From the NCBI GenBank assembly GCA_032718865.1, contig JALUTQ010000038.1:1302001-1366000 (forward strand): a stretch of DNA of 64,000 nt. Direction: 5' to 3'. A program made the position numbers and the translations under genes. The DNA comes from Tilletia caries (Eukaryota; Basidiomycota; Exobasidiomycetes; Tilletiales; Tilletiaceae). The notes under the pieces are model-generated. The model searched no databases, was not told the origin of the DNA, and saw only the letters and a program-made list of their open reading frames with translations. Positions 34,234 to 44,717 of this stretch are shown piece after piece; the first letter of the stretch is position 1, and every line of letters starts with the position of its first letter.

Positions 34234-35515
34234 AGTCCAAATTGCGAGTCCCGTCGTTTTGTCTCGCTGTATTTAGAGGCTGAAGAGTGAAGTGTGTGGG
34301 GGTGAGAGGAGGGGAGAGGAGAGGTGAGAGGGGAAAGGAACTCGGGGGGCAAGAGTGGGAGTGGGAACTGGGAAGAGAAAGAAGGAAATGAAGTCGTATC
34401 AATCGTCAAGTCGTGCGGGGCGTCGCGCGGTCCTTGTATCCGGTCGTTTGAACAGCCGCCGCGATGAGAATTGTTTCGGGGGGAGTCGAAGAGGAGGGGA
34501 AGCTGAATGTGTTGAGCAGTCAGAGGAGAGCTTGGGAGAGGTAGGTGGAAGGAAGAGGAAAGGGAAGAGAGGTGCGGGAGGAGGAGGTGGTGGTCAGCTG
34601 CAAAAGCTAGATAAACAGTAAAGGACGGGTGAGTCTGCTGCGCTCCAGTCACAGGCCATCGCCCGCCCATGCTGCATCGTTTTCAGCTGGCTGCACAGAA
34701 CCCCGTTGTGATCATGAGATTAAAGTAAAGTGCAGGCCGTCGTGAGGCGCCACAAGGGTGCTGTGGGCCTTCCGTAGCCCAGAAATCTGGGCAGGAATAT
34801 CGTACAAGTGTTGCGCACGTTCCGCAAAGCGAGCCCGCTTGGTTGCATTGTTCACTTGATTCGCGATTCCAGAACTACTTTGGGTCAGACTTGTCCTTTG
34901 CGGTTTTGTGGACGACGAAGCCGAGTCCCTGCTGAAGCGCTGCAGAATCAAGAACGTGCAAAGATGGGAAAGGGTGAGAATAGAAGGCAGGTTAGCGGTC
35001 AGTGTCCATGCAAGCTGCAAGCCTGCAAGCCTGTTAACGCAGTAATAAAACCTCGAGAAGGGTCGCATTCTGCCGCTACAAATAAAGCACATCGAACACG
35101 CGTGCGTAGACGCGTCAAATCGATTCGACGCGTCGCGGTCGACCGCGCTGAGGCTTGAGGTGCCAACTGCGGAGAACAGGACTCTTTGGGGCCAAATTCA
35201 GCGAAAATTCCGTGGAAAGAGAGGTCAGCTGGTTTCTGGCGACGCGAAAGAAAGGAATCAGCTCCCCCTGGCTGCGCTCCGCGGGAGCACCAGGATCGCA
35301 TCGTCGCAAAAAGAAAAGAAAACCTCGCTGCACGCTTGACGCTGTGACCTTATTGGGGCTCGGGGCTTGAGGCACTGGGACGGAAATTCGAAGCTTGGCT
35401 TTGGGAGCTCGCTGGCCGCTGCGGAGGGAGAGAAACTTGGGCAACGTGCAACGCGAACCTCCCACTTCGCTTTGCGTCGGAGCTTTTGATGAGGGTTTTC
35501 TTGGAGTCATTTGCC
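34234..35515. other. Glycosyltransferase upstream region; no other gene recognised
   Basis: 34234-34620 is purine-rich on the plus strand (pyrimidine-rich in the sense of the glycosyltransferase gene), as expected of a fungal promoter or leader. 34700-35515 contains no recognisable coding sequence apart from the clustered ACGCGT sites annotated separately. Confidence 0.45.
35098..35133. promoter_or_regulatory. Cluster of three ACGCGT boxes
   Basis: ACGCGT occurs at 35098, 35110 and 35128, three times in 36 bp. ACGCGT is the MluI cell-cycle box bound by MBP1/APSES complexes in fungi. No gene start that it would clearly control is identified, so function is only suggested. Confidence 0.3.
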
Positions 35516-35524
35516 ATTTGAGTC

Positions 35525-36106
35525 GAGGTTTATCACAGGATGGTACAGTATTTTGATTTTTATCCCAGGATGGTACGCCCTCCAAAATTATCACAGGATG
35601 GTACGCTGGGAAAATTATTTTTGCCTATCCTCACTGCCTGCCGAAAGTGTCCCTCAAGGTATGCAAAATTACTGACTCCCTCCCCTCTCCCCGCTCAGAA
35701 TGGAATCTTCTAGAGACAGTTCAGCTCTCATAGAGCGCGGCGTGCGCCCTCTGAGAGACGAAGATTTGGCCTGAGGACTTGTTATTGCGAACTGAAGAGT
35801 GCCATACATATTGACATTGAACACTCTGACTGTAAGACGTGTACTTCCGTAAATAAAGGCCTATAACGTCTCTGACGGCCCTAGACGAGGTATAACTCTC
35901 GTCGGTAGGCACCCAGCGCGGCATAAGCCTGCGGAGATGCCAATGCTACACAATCTTGAGAGACTAAGTATCATCCTTGACGTTGAGGACGGGAGTGAGG
36001 AGATTGGGAAGAATCAATTTTGCCAGTGTACCATCCTGTGATATTTTGCTTTCCGTACCATCCTGGGACAAAAATCAAAATACCATACCATCCTGTGATA
36101 AACCTC
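35525..36106. mobile_element. Mutator-like (MULE-type) non-autonomous element, 582 bp
   Basis: Long terminal inverted repeats of roughly 90 bp begin GAGGTTTATCACAGGATGG and end with its complement ...AACCTC. They contain three spaced copies of CAGGATGGTAC. Exact 9 bp duplications ATTTGAGTC flank it (35516-35524 and 36107-36115). A 9 bp duplication with long inverted repeats is characteristic of Mutator-like elements. The interior carries no gene that I can recognise. Confidence 0.88.
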
Positions 36107-36115
36107 ATTTGAGTC

Positions 36116-36698
36116 TGGCGAATCCGCACATGAGACTCCAAAAGACTCGGGTCTCGTTTGCCGAACCGCCGGCATCCACTGATTGAAACTTCACAAGGGT
36201 GTTGGATTCGAGCATGCTGTTGAACGAGTGAACGGGGCGGCCGCCGCTACGAAGGTCCAAGATGGGTCCAGACTCCAGATTCGCGTCATGTTGCTGCGAG
36301 GCCGAGGCCGAAGAGCAGGTGGGGCGAGCGGAGGGTCCGTTTGTTTCCAAGTGTGGATTCCATGTGCTGGGCGGCCCAAGCGCATGACCAGACTCGGCTC
36401 CAGACTCCGCTCTTAATTACCACTCTTAGTAGACTTCACACTCCCCAGACTTCAGACTCCTCAGACTCACTCTTGCCGGTTCGTTTTCCCGCGCTCGCGC
36501 CACGCGCTCGCCACGTAGTCTGGTCACATCAAACCACTCCAGCTCAGCTGTGCCCATAGAGAGATGTAAACCAGACAGATCGCATCAAGACCCTCCTCAA
36601 GATGCGGGATGCCCGACCCGCGTACACGTTCCGCGGGTGCTCGCCCTCACCCCTCGGTAACTCGGTTGCGGCTGGGTCGCGTCTCCCAGGCGCACCCA
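36116..36698. other. No gene recognised
   Basis: Repeated AGACTC/CAGACT motifs (36380-36480) form a low-complexity patch. No coding evidence. Confidence 0.4.
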
Positions 36699-36894
36699 TG
36701 TAACGGAGAAGTAGTTCCTCCTTTCTCTTTCATGATTCATCCCATTCTCGTCCCGTTCCTTATATATTACCTATTTCCTTTCCCTTTCTCCACCTTTGTA
36801 CTTCTCTCTTACGCTCATCCATTACTCAATCCACTCAACGTATCCTCTTGTTAACGTTCCGCCGTTACATGGTGATGAGAGTGGGATTCGAACC
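36699..36894 (+). mobile_element. LTR (171 bp) with adjacent tRNA primer-binding site
   Basis: The segment 36699-36869 starts TGTAACGG and ends CCGTTACA, the TG...CA inverted termini of a retrotransposon LTR, and holds a TATATA-containing pyrimidine-rich interior. Directly after it, 36870-36894 reads TGGTGATGAGAGTGGG then ATTCGAACC. That is the complement of a tRNA 3' end (CCA plus T-arm GGTTCGAAT), i.e. a primer-binding site for plus-strand reading. No gag/pol follows and no second LTR was found, so this is a truncated 5' end. Confidence 0.75.
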
Positions 36895-37064
36895 GCACGA
36901 TCCCCGCTCCTAACTCTTCCTCCTCCATCTGCGACCTGCTGATTCAAACCCTCGCACCAATGCCGTCCTCGCCCAAGCCAACTTTTCTCACTCTCGCAGC
37001 TCTACATTTGTAACTGTAACTGTTCTGTAGGCGCTGGCGGTAAGTCATAACTGTAACTGTACTC

Positions 37065-38489
37065 AGCAAGGCTCGGCCAGTTATTATAAGTTGTCCATTT
37101 TTGGTCCGCAGTTAAGTTTAGTTTAAGTTGGAACCCGGCGCCGGCGCCCGCAGTTTAGTTTAGTCACAGTTTAGCCACTTACTATCATTACAGTTAACTT
37201 AATTTTTCGCCTGTCACTATACGTTACTTACAGTTATTTATAATAACTTAATCGCGTCTCAGCCACCCAATTCACGCGGTATCTACCTCAAGATGTCTGG
37301 TACTATTCCAGTTTGCCATTCGGCACGTATTTTGCCGCCTCCGAGCTCGCTCGTACATGTTTCCAGTGATGCATATTATACTATAGTATGTCACTTTTGA
37401 AGCAGAATGTACTATAGTATATAGTATGTTTTTTGAATTTGAGCCACATACTATCCATAGTATGCAAATAGTATATACTATCTCCTGATAGTATACTATA
37501 GCATGCGGCGTAAATTGTATGCCACTTGAAGTCTACTATATTCATACTATAGTATACAATGACAATTCCTGGCCGAATTATGCCTTAATATGACACTAAA
37601 AGTGTATTATAGGATAGAGCTAGTATGTTTTTATGACATATATAATGCACTAGAAGTATACTATAGCCCACAAATAGTATACTTTAGTATCCAACAAGCT
37701 CTTTGCAATCATCCTAGAAACATCATATTGTGGATGTTTTTAACATACTATTTTCATACTACTCTGAAAGTGTATTATAGTATAAAAAGAGGATACATCC
37801 AGTATACTTTTTGAGTACTATAGTACACTTGTATGCTACAGTAGGATAGTTTTTAGTATGATTTTCCGCAAGTGAGGCAAAACATACTATAGTCATACTA
37901 TATTACCGCCGCCAAAACCAAATAGTATATAGTATGACCATCGAAAAAGTGCCGGCAATTCGCGGCATACTATAGTATATTGCGTAAATAGTATATACTA
38001 TCGTAGGATACTATCGATAGTATGTTGCACCACTGCATGTTTCCTCTCTTGACTACCTCCAAAGACTCATGCTTTTTAGTTATTTTTAGTTACTTGTTAC
38101 AGTTAATATTAGTTACTGTGGGCACAGTTGTTAATGGTTAATTGTTCCAGTTATTGTTAGTTACTGGATACAGTTATTAATAGTTGACTACTATACTTGT
38201 GATTAGTTACTGTGCGCACTGTGACTAACGTTAAGTAACTGTAAGTAACTATAAGTAGCTATAAGTTTGCACTGTAAGTAGCTGTGAGTAACTGTAAGTT
38301 GGGTCAAATTTCGGCTTGCGAACGGCAACTTTTAGTGACTATAAGTTACCGTGTCCGGGCCCATACAGTTTAAGTTGACTTAAATTTTCCGGAGGCTCCG
38401 CCGCCCGCAGTTTAGTCACAGTTTAACTAGATTAAGTTAACTTACCCGCAGTTGCAGTTAGGTAAGTTGGTAAGTTGCCGAGCCTTGCT
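37065..38489. mobile_element. TAACTGT-repeat-rich element containing a nested insertion
   Basis: Outer arms (37065-37363 and 38044-38489) are dense in TTAGTTACTGT/AGTAACTGTAAGT-type repeats and bounded by an inverted 12 bp AGCAAGGCTCGG (37065) / CCGAGCCTTGCT (38478). No target duplication could be paired, and similar repeats extend some bases left of 37065, so the exact ends are uncertain. The right arm abuts a truncated MULE transposase gene. Confidence 0.55.
37364..38035. mobile_element. hAT-like MITE of CAGTG type, 672 bp, ATAGTAT-rich
   Basis: Ends are inverted (CAGTGATGCA at left, TGCACCACTG at right; one mismatch in ten). The flanks are perfect 8 bp duplications CATGTTTC (37356-37363 and 38036-38043). 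The interior is AT-rich and built of TACTATAGTATA palindromes. It has no coding capacity and sits inside the TAACTGT-rich element, so it is the younger insertion. Confidence 0.9.
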
Positions 38490-39340
38490 ACGTGCACAGC
38501 TACATCTCACTTCTCAAGACTGTTCGAGCTCAAGACGCAGATTGTCAGCGCATGCCGCATGGACCGACAAACATCTGCACCTGGGTTCGACCTCCAGCTC
38601 GCGCGTGGAAGGCGCACATCGTTCGCTCAAGAGCTTCATCAACACAGGTGTTGGAGATCTCCCTCTGCTCGGAAGATGCATCCACGATCACTTGGTCCTT
38701 CAACAGCAGAACATACATCATGCCATCCAGAAGGACAAGATCAGCATCAGCGTTCGGATGGGATTGCTCTCTCTGTTCGCTGAGGTCAGTACACATGAAT
38801 TACCAGCACCGTTCCGCGTTCGGAATTTTTTCATTGAATCTCATTTCCCTCTCTCATCTCATTTTCCTTTCTTAGGTTCGAGGCAAGGTGTCTTCCTACG
38901 CAATGACCAAGGCGTACGATCAGGTGGTATTGGCGAACCTCTACAAGGACGATGTGAGTATCCCTTGCAGCAAAACCTTCACCGCCTCCATGGGTATTCC
39001 GTGTGCGCATGACATTCGAGAGGCCTTAGACGCTGGCCGTCCCTTAATCATGGACAGCTTCAACAAGCAATGGTGGTTGAATCTTACTGTAGATCCAACC
39101 CCAATTGCCCAACGCCTTCTCGCCCCCGTTAGAATGGCATCCTCTTCTGGTTCGAGGCCCAATGCAATCACTGGTACACAGCGCATCCTGTCGGCATTCG
39201 AAGTCGCGGAAGCCTCGCAGAACGCCCGCGCTCGTCCAGTCTGCTCGCGCTGCGGCCGTGCAGGGCACAACTCGCGCAACCGAGAGTGTATTGCTCGTTC
39301 TGCTGTCGTGGGTGAAGCAGAAGTACCAGCTACTCAGTAG
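38490..39340 (+). pseudogene. MULE (Mutator-like) transposase, C-terminal fragment
   Basis: The first exon-like part reads STSSSRVEGAHRSLKSFI and LLGRCIHDHL, the region after the DDE core in MULE transposases. An intron (about 38786-38876) is followed by SSYAMTKAYDQVVLANLY. A short intron or read-through near 38955-38971 precedes CSKTFTASMGIPCAHDI, a SWIM-type zinc finger (C...CxH), and QWWLNL. A CCHC knuckle CSRCGRAGHNSRNREC precedes the stop at 39338-39340. The catalytic N-terminal part is missing, cut by the element ending at 38489. Confidence 0.75.
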
Positions 39341-40109
39341 TTCTCTTATATTTATCTCACATAGACCATAGTCATATTCCAATTTCATTTCATATCCCAT
39401 ATCCATCTCAGAAGTATGTTGCTATGGAGCGGTGAAGGTGTTGGTTCTACATATGTTGAGGGCGGTGGCCGTAGTAAAAGAATGGTGGCCGTATCAAAAA
39501 GGGCGGTGGCCGAACCAATTTCCCTCAATAAGCTGCTCGGCAGCGTCACGATCTCTCAGGGTGGTGTATTGCCTTTCATCCAGAGCGAACTCCTGCCCGC
39601 CAAGAGCCACAAGAAGAAGGCGCCTAGCTCCGTAGACTTGTGAGCGATGGGATAGGGGACGTTTCTCCTTTTTTTCCTCCTCCTCGGTCTGCACATCTTC
39701 CACCCACCGCATACGCTTCTTCCTCTCTGTATAGCAATTCAAGCAACACACAATCTTGAATCTCATACGCCCCCTGTTTTTTCTCATGGTTGGCTTGATA
39801 TCTTCTATGCACATCAGTTCAATGCCATAGCCTTGCCAAAGGACCATGATAACAGACTCTAGGCCAATGGAATCATGTACGTAAATATGAATTTCTGGGA
39901 ACGCGCGCGGGAGCAGAGAGAAGGGTGTTGTCGTAACAACGATTGAGAAAGATTCGGAGTCCTAAGACTCATTTTGTCGTTGCGTTCGTATTCCAGAACT
40001 GTGCTGCCGGGGAGGGGAAGACACTGAATGATGACGGCGTGCCAACACTAGTAAGTAATCGAAGCCGATCCTCCGGTGTACGTACCACAGGTCGAGCTGT
40101 ACTGAAAGC
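39341..40109. other. No gene recognised
   Basis: Contains a plus-strand triplicated phrase GGTGGCCG around 39460-39515. At 39956-40005 it also carries a segment similar to 41755-41805 (both contain GCGTTCGTATTCCAGAAC after an AGACTCA), forming a direct-repeat pair around the dehydrogenase pseudogene. Confidence 0.45.
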
Positions 40110-41116
40110 TTATGAACGCGGCACCCTGAGTGTGAACAACCCCCGGCCCAGGTCCACGTCTCCCGACGGTCCGTCAGAGTTTGACCGCATTCGCTGGACC
40201 AACCGAAGGACACAGTTTACCTCGTCCGCAATAGTTCGTTCGACGTTGGATGGGATACAGATGTCCCTGACCTTGAGTATGCCGAAGAGAACGCGAGGAA
40301 TTGGCGGGTGAGTGAGGTCTTCTCCTTGGGCCTCTTCTGGAACGAGATGGCTGAATGTATGCAGCAAGTCCTCCGCCGCTGCCATCCCTGTAATAGAAGA
40401 ATGCGTCAGTTCCGTTGAGCTCATAGATTCCCGACTCCACTTACGCGCGTTATGGTACGGATTCAAGAGAGCCATGTTGGTCTCGCCGGGTCGTGGAAGG
40501 TTGACCAGGACGAAGTATCTTCGGGTAGGTGCTGGTGTGAGGCTGGTCGACGTCCCACTAGGGACACGCGGAGGACAGACCAGGGCCGGAACAGAAGCGT
40601 GTAGCAAGTTGGCCGTGCCTTGTACGATACTGTCGAAGTGGTTCCAATGGTCAGTCGGCGGCGGGATGGCCCGTACCCGTGGTGCTCTTGTGGTTGATGT
40701 CGCCGGCGTCCCGTCGTATGGAGGCCGTTGAGAATCGGGAAGAGAGTCGTTCTCGGTAAGACCGGTCCTTGGGAGGCTCCTGGGGGCTGCTGTCCTGGCG
40801 GGAATGTAAAGACGAAGTCGAGTCGTCCGAAACCTGCGACCGTCTCCTTGACGGCGCGGAGAGCAGAAGGGAAGTCGGCGATGCCGGCGAGCACGGATAC
40901 GATGCGTGCTGATTCCAGTCGGCTGGTATTCCATGAGTGCCGTGTGAGGTCGTTGATGCAGGGGGCGAGAGCGGCGGGATCGTGGTCGACCAGGATGATC
41001 GCGGCGGGTGTCCAATTCTTGAGGACTGTGAATGCGAGTTGGCGAACGAGAGGGGAAGAAGCGTGTTTGAGAAGGACCACAGTGGAGGAAGTCTATCCAA
41101 GGGAATATGTGGACAT
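40110..41116 (-). pseudogene. Short-chain dehydrogenase-like gene, decayed
   Basis: Reading from ATG at 41116: MSTYSLG, then an in-frame TAG at codon 8. It continues in frame with TVVLLKHASSPLVRQLAF, AAIILVDHDPAAL, ARIVSVLAGIADFPSALRAV and GFGRLDFVF, a pattern resembling the Rossmann-fold half of SDR enzymes (the DHD and GRLDFVF positions). After a frame change near 40780 another frame gives HWNHFDSIVQGTANLLHASVP and RYFVLVNLP, resembling the later SDR helices, and runs to 40110. The canonical GxxxGxG and YxxxK motifs are not intact. The early stop and frame change argue for a pseudogene; the family call is moderate. Confidence 0.5.
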
Positions 41117-42380
41117 GGTGTGAGTGTTGTGAGTGTGGGAGAGAAAGACTGGAAAGGAAAGAAGTGTAAGTTGTTGCTCAGATCGCTAATCTGATAGGGA
41201 AACCAAGAGTTACTGGCCAATGCGCTTTGTTGATAGTTGGGGATTGCTTATTGGGGTCGTTCTGTCGGCGCCGTGGTGGTGGAATCGCTGAATCGCTTGC
41301 TGGGGTCGATCTGCGGGCGCCGTGGTGGTAGAATTGAAGGAGCCCTGCTAATGTTGATTGATTGATCGAGGTCGCGTGTTCAAGTCTGGTGGCCGCGGCG
41401 GAGGCCGGAGCCCATGAGAATGGGGCGCTATCTCATCAATTATCCATACCCCGCCCCAAGCTCGGTGGCGGCGGCGCAGGCCCAAGCACGGCTGATATGA
41501 ACTGAAACAGTAGACCCTTATATCCGGAACGTCCTCAAATTTTACGCTCAGGTCTGGAGGCTGGAGGCCCAATCCTCAAGTCCCAGGCGCTCAGGCGCTC
41601 AAGCCTCAAGTCACACACCTGTAAACTGAAATCGTAATGCCTGTGCGACCGTGTAGAACAGACGTCCCAAACTGCCTTGTCTAAGGGGCATGATAAATTT
41701 CAGGGCCGCGCGCAAGAGGGGAGGGGAGATCGTTGAAAACAACGAGGAAAAAAAATTGGGAGTCATGAGACTCAAGTGACATTGCGTTCGTATTCCAGAA
41801 CGTCAATGTGTTCGGCGAGTTCCATTTATGTGGCCTCTTGCGGACTCTGGCTGACGACGGAACGGGCAGAAGAGTAAGCTTAGGCAGTTCGATCATGGCT
41901 TACGTTCGATTGAAAGGAAGTGAGCCGCTGCGGGGGCGGGGGCTATCAAATCCGTTGCCAATTAATGCCGATCGGAAAGAGCAGCAACAGCAGTGAGGGG
42001 AAAGACGAGTCGAGCCCTTGAGCGCCGCTGCGCTCGCTCTCGCCCATACTTCCAGCTCGACAAGTCAAGAACCCGGCCCATCAAGACCATCGCGCAGTTC
42101 CGGCCCTGCAGATGCACCGAATTCTTGGTCACCTCCCAAGACGTAGCGCCCCGCTGGCCGATACGTGCGCGCTCGCGGACAGGGGGAGCTTGGTTCTAAC
42201 TCAGAGGCGGAAATTTTGCTTACGCAATATGACAGGAATATGACGATTTTATGATTTCATATGACAGAAAATGACATTTGCATAATGCATATATATGACA
42301 TCGCCTTCCCAAAATTAGATTGTCATAATGCAGATATATGACATCGCCCAAAAAATTGTCATATATGCATCATAATGATC
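41117..42380. other. No gene; repeats only
   Basis: Two imperfect copies of GGGGTCG-TCTG-GGGCGCCGTGGTGGTAGAAT-like sequence lie at 41250-41340. At 42225-42370 an AT-rich array contains two copies of CATAATGCA-ATATATGACATCGCC, probably a further degenerate MITE. No coding sequence supported. Confidence 0.45.
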
Positions 42381-42614
42381 ACTGTTTTAGTGTCACATTA
42401 AGGCATAATTCGGCCGGGAATTGTCATTGTATACTATAGTATGAATAAAGGAGAATCCAAGTGGCATATAATTTAAGCCGCATACTATAGTATACTATCA
42501 GGAGATAGTATACACTTTTTGCATACTATGGATAGTATGTGGCTCAAATTCAAGAAAAAACATACTATATACTATAGTACATTCTGCTTCAAAGTGACAT
42601 ACTATAGTATAATA
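42381..42614. mobile_element. Truncated inverted copy of the CAGTG-type ATAGTAT MITE
   Basis: Reverse complement of about 37364-37605: shared GACACTAAAA, CCTTAAT, GAATTATG and GGAGATAGTATA segments appear in mirrored order, and the end TGCACCACTG is at 42605-42614. The other half of the element is missing, so no target duplication can be checked. Confidence 0.8.
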
Positions 42615-42901
42615 TGCACCACTGTAGAACACGGGAGAAATTTCACAGGATGGCCCAAATTTTTATACAAGTTGACAGAATGACCCTCACCGTACTATAG
42701 TCAGACTTGCGACTATGACTATTTCGGATTTTCAAAAAACGCCTATGACTACGACTATGACTATGCCAAAAAACGTGCGACTATAGTCGGAGCCGAGCCC
42801 TGGACTGACAACACTCCGCCCAGTCTTATAGCCGAGGGCCCGAGGCATCGACCGACAAAATGAAAGGCTGACGGAAGTCAGGGCTCTTCAGGACGGGTGT
42901 G
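42615..42901. other. Low-complexity GACTATGACT repeats
   Basis: 42690-42790 holds repeated GACTATGACTA-type motifs next to a CACAGGATGG segment resembling the MULE-type terminal repeat at 35525. No gene. Confidence 0.5.
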
Positions 42902-44715
42902 TCATACACTGCTGCCCTGATGTCCTCGAAAGCTTGCCTCGCCTCTGGACCCCTCACCCCAGACAAAACCGTCGCCGATGAACGACCTGTTGATAGGATG
43001 GGCGCGGCCCGCGAAATTCACGATGAATCGCCTATACCAGGCCGCCATCGCGAAGAATCGTCGGGCCTCCGCTGCGTTGCTGGGCTCTGGGAATTCCTGA
43101 ACAGCACGCAACTTCTCGGGGTCGGTCATCAGGCCGAGCGAGCTCACAAGATATCCCAAAGCGCCACGGACTCGAAGGCGAAACGGCACTTGCTGGGGGA
43201 GATAGTGAGGCCGGCCCGTTCGATCGCCGCCAGTATGGAGTCGAGGTGCTCGAGGTGGTCGTTGAACGTCTTCGAGTATATCACCACATCATCCAGGTAT
43301 GCAAGGGCAAATACTCATCGGACCGACCCCAAGATTCGGTCCATTGCGCGTTGGGACCAGCTGGGCGCTTGCTTGAGCCCGAAGGGGAGTCGCCGATAGC
43401 GCCTTAGCCCTCTGAACGTGATGAAGCTGGTAAGGTCCCGCGATTCCTGGTCCAGAAGGAATTGGTAGTACCCTTTGTTCGCGTCCACCACAGTGAAGAA
43501 CCGAGCTCCTCCTAACTCGTCGTAAATTGCGTCGACGGTTGGCATGGCATAGTAATCGTCGACTGTGACCTTGTTCGGCGGCCGGTAGTCGTTGCAGAAA
43601 CGGATCTTATCCCGCTGCTGAACGAGAACTACTCCGGACGCATACGGGCCTTGAGAGACTTCCGAGACTCCCAACGCGTCATGTTCCTGTATCGTCTCGT
43701 CGATTACATCCTTCTGCGCCGGCGAGGTGCGACGGGGTGGCTCGGCGTGCGTCCAATTCTCTTGTCCAGTGCGGAGACGAAGGGAAACCTCACCGTACTC
43801 GTAGAGGCCCAGCGGGCGCTTCGGGGTGGGCCATACAGCGTGCGCCTCCAAGACCTTGGCGAGTCGGGTACGCTGCTCCTTGCTGAGTCGAGACGAGCAA
43901 GAGACAGTCTGCAGCCGGTCCTTGGGCGAAGGCATATCGATTTCGGGGAGGACATCACCTCCATCCGGCTCTGCATTGGTGAAGACCACGCACCTGACCG
44001 TCCGCTCGTCGACTTCCTTCTTCCACGCATGCAGGGATCGGCTGAGAGGGGGAACGGTGGGACCATGCGTGCGGCGAATGGCGTTGTCCAACTCCTCAAC
44101 CGATTCAAGAGGCCCGTTGAATGGTGTGGTTCCTCCAAGCACGTCACCTTCCCGGAACTCGACATCAATGTCAGAGGTGTTGAAGACCTCGATCGCCTTC
44201 GTGTTCGGGCCGATGACACAAGACGGGACCTTGACGAACCCAGTTGGGGCCTCGTCGTGGGTGAACCACCAAGGTTCAACGACCCTATCCGTGACGACCG
44301 GGTCGACTTCGACGAGACGGGCGGTGTGAGCCGAGATGATGGTCCTTCGGGCACACACGAGGTGGTTGGGACGGCCGACAATCGTTTGCTTGGAGGTGAT
44401 TTGAAGCAGGGGAACCTCTGCATCGGGTCGATGTTCGAAGATCAACCGTTCTCGCTTAGAGAGAGCATCAATCCCATCTGCTTTCATATTGTCCACTCCC
44501 AAAATCCAACCGCCCGTGCACTCTTCGACTATGTGAAACTCGAAACGGTGTTGGACAGCTGGTGTGCCGTTGGAAGTTGGGAACCAAATAGGTAGCACCA
44601 CTACACCGCTGGGGCGCTGAGTCTCGTCTCCGCGGTAGCCTTGGATCCTAAGTGGCTCCGGGGGCAGGATATCGGCTTCCGGTGAGATCGTACGGAGAGC
44701 GCGGGAGGTTATCAT
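42902..44715 (-). pseudogene. Ty3/gypsy pol: protease-like and reverse transcriptase (3'-truncated)
   Basis: One open frame (44715-43315) starts inside the protease region (SPLSMITSRALRTI; later GGWILGVDNMKADGID). It reaches the reverse transcriptase with YASGVVLVQQRDKIRFCNDY, ARFFTVVDANKGYYQFLL and LPFGLKQAPSWSQRAM. Continuing in another frame, 43300-43190 gives AYLDDVVIYSKTFNDHLEHL with the YxDD active site, and 43189-42902 gives GYLVSSLGLMTDPEKLRAVQ and the connection region. RNase H and integrase are absent, because similarity ends at about 42902. The gag-to-pol transition at 44715-44720 is a one-base frame change within what should be the Asp active site of the protease. Confidence 0.85.
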
Positions 44716-44717
44716 GC

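Noticed and set aside
36870..36894. Possible tRNA gene
   Set aside because: Only the complement of a T-arm and CCA end is present, directly after an LTR end; there is no anticodon or D arm, so it is a primer-binding site.
37364..38035. Centromere or replication origin because of AT-rich palindromes
   Set aside because: The segment is exactly bounded by inverted ends and 8 bp duplications, so a MITE explains it fully.
43651..44595. 314-residue plus-strand frame
   Set aside because: Antisense to the reverse transcriptase frame of the gypsy element.
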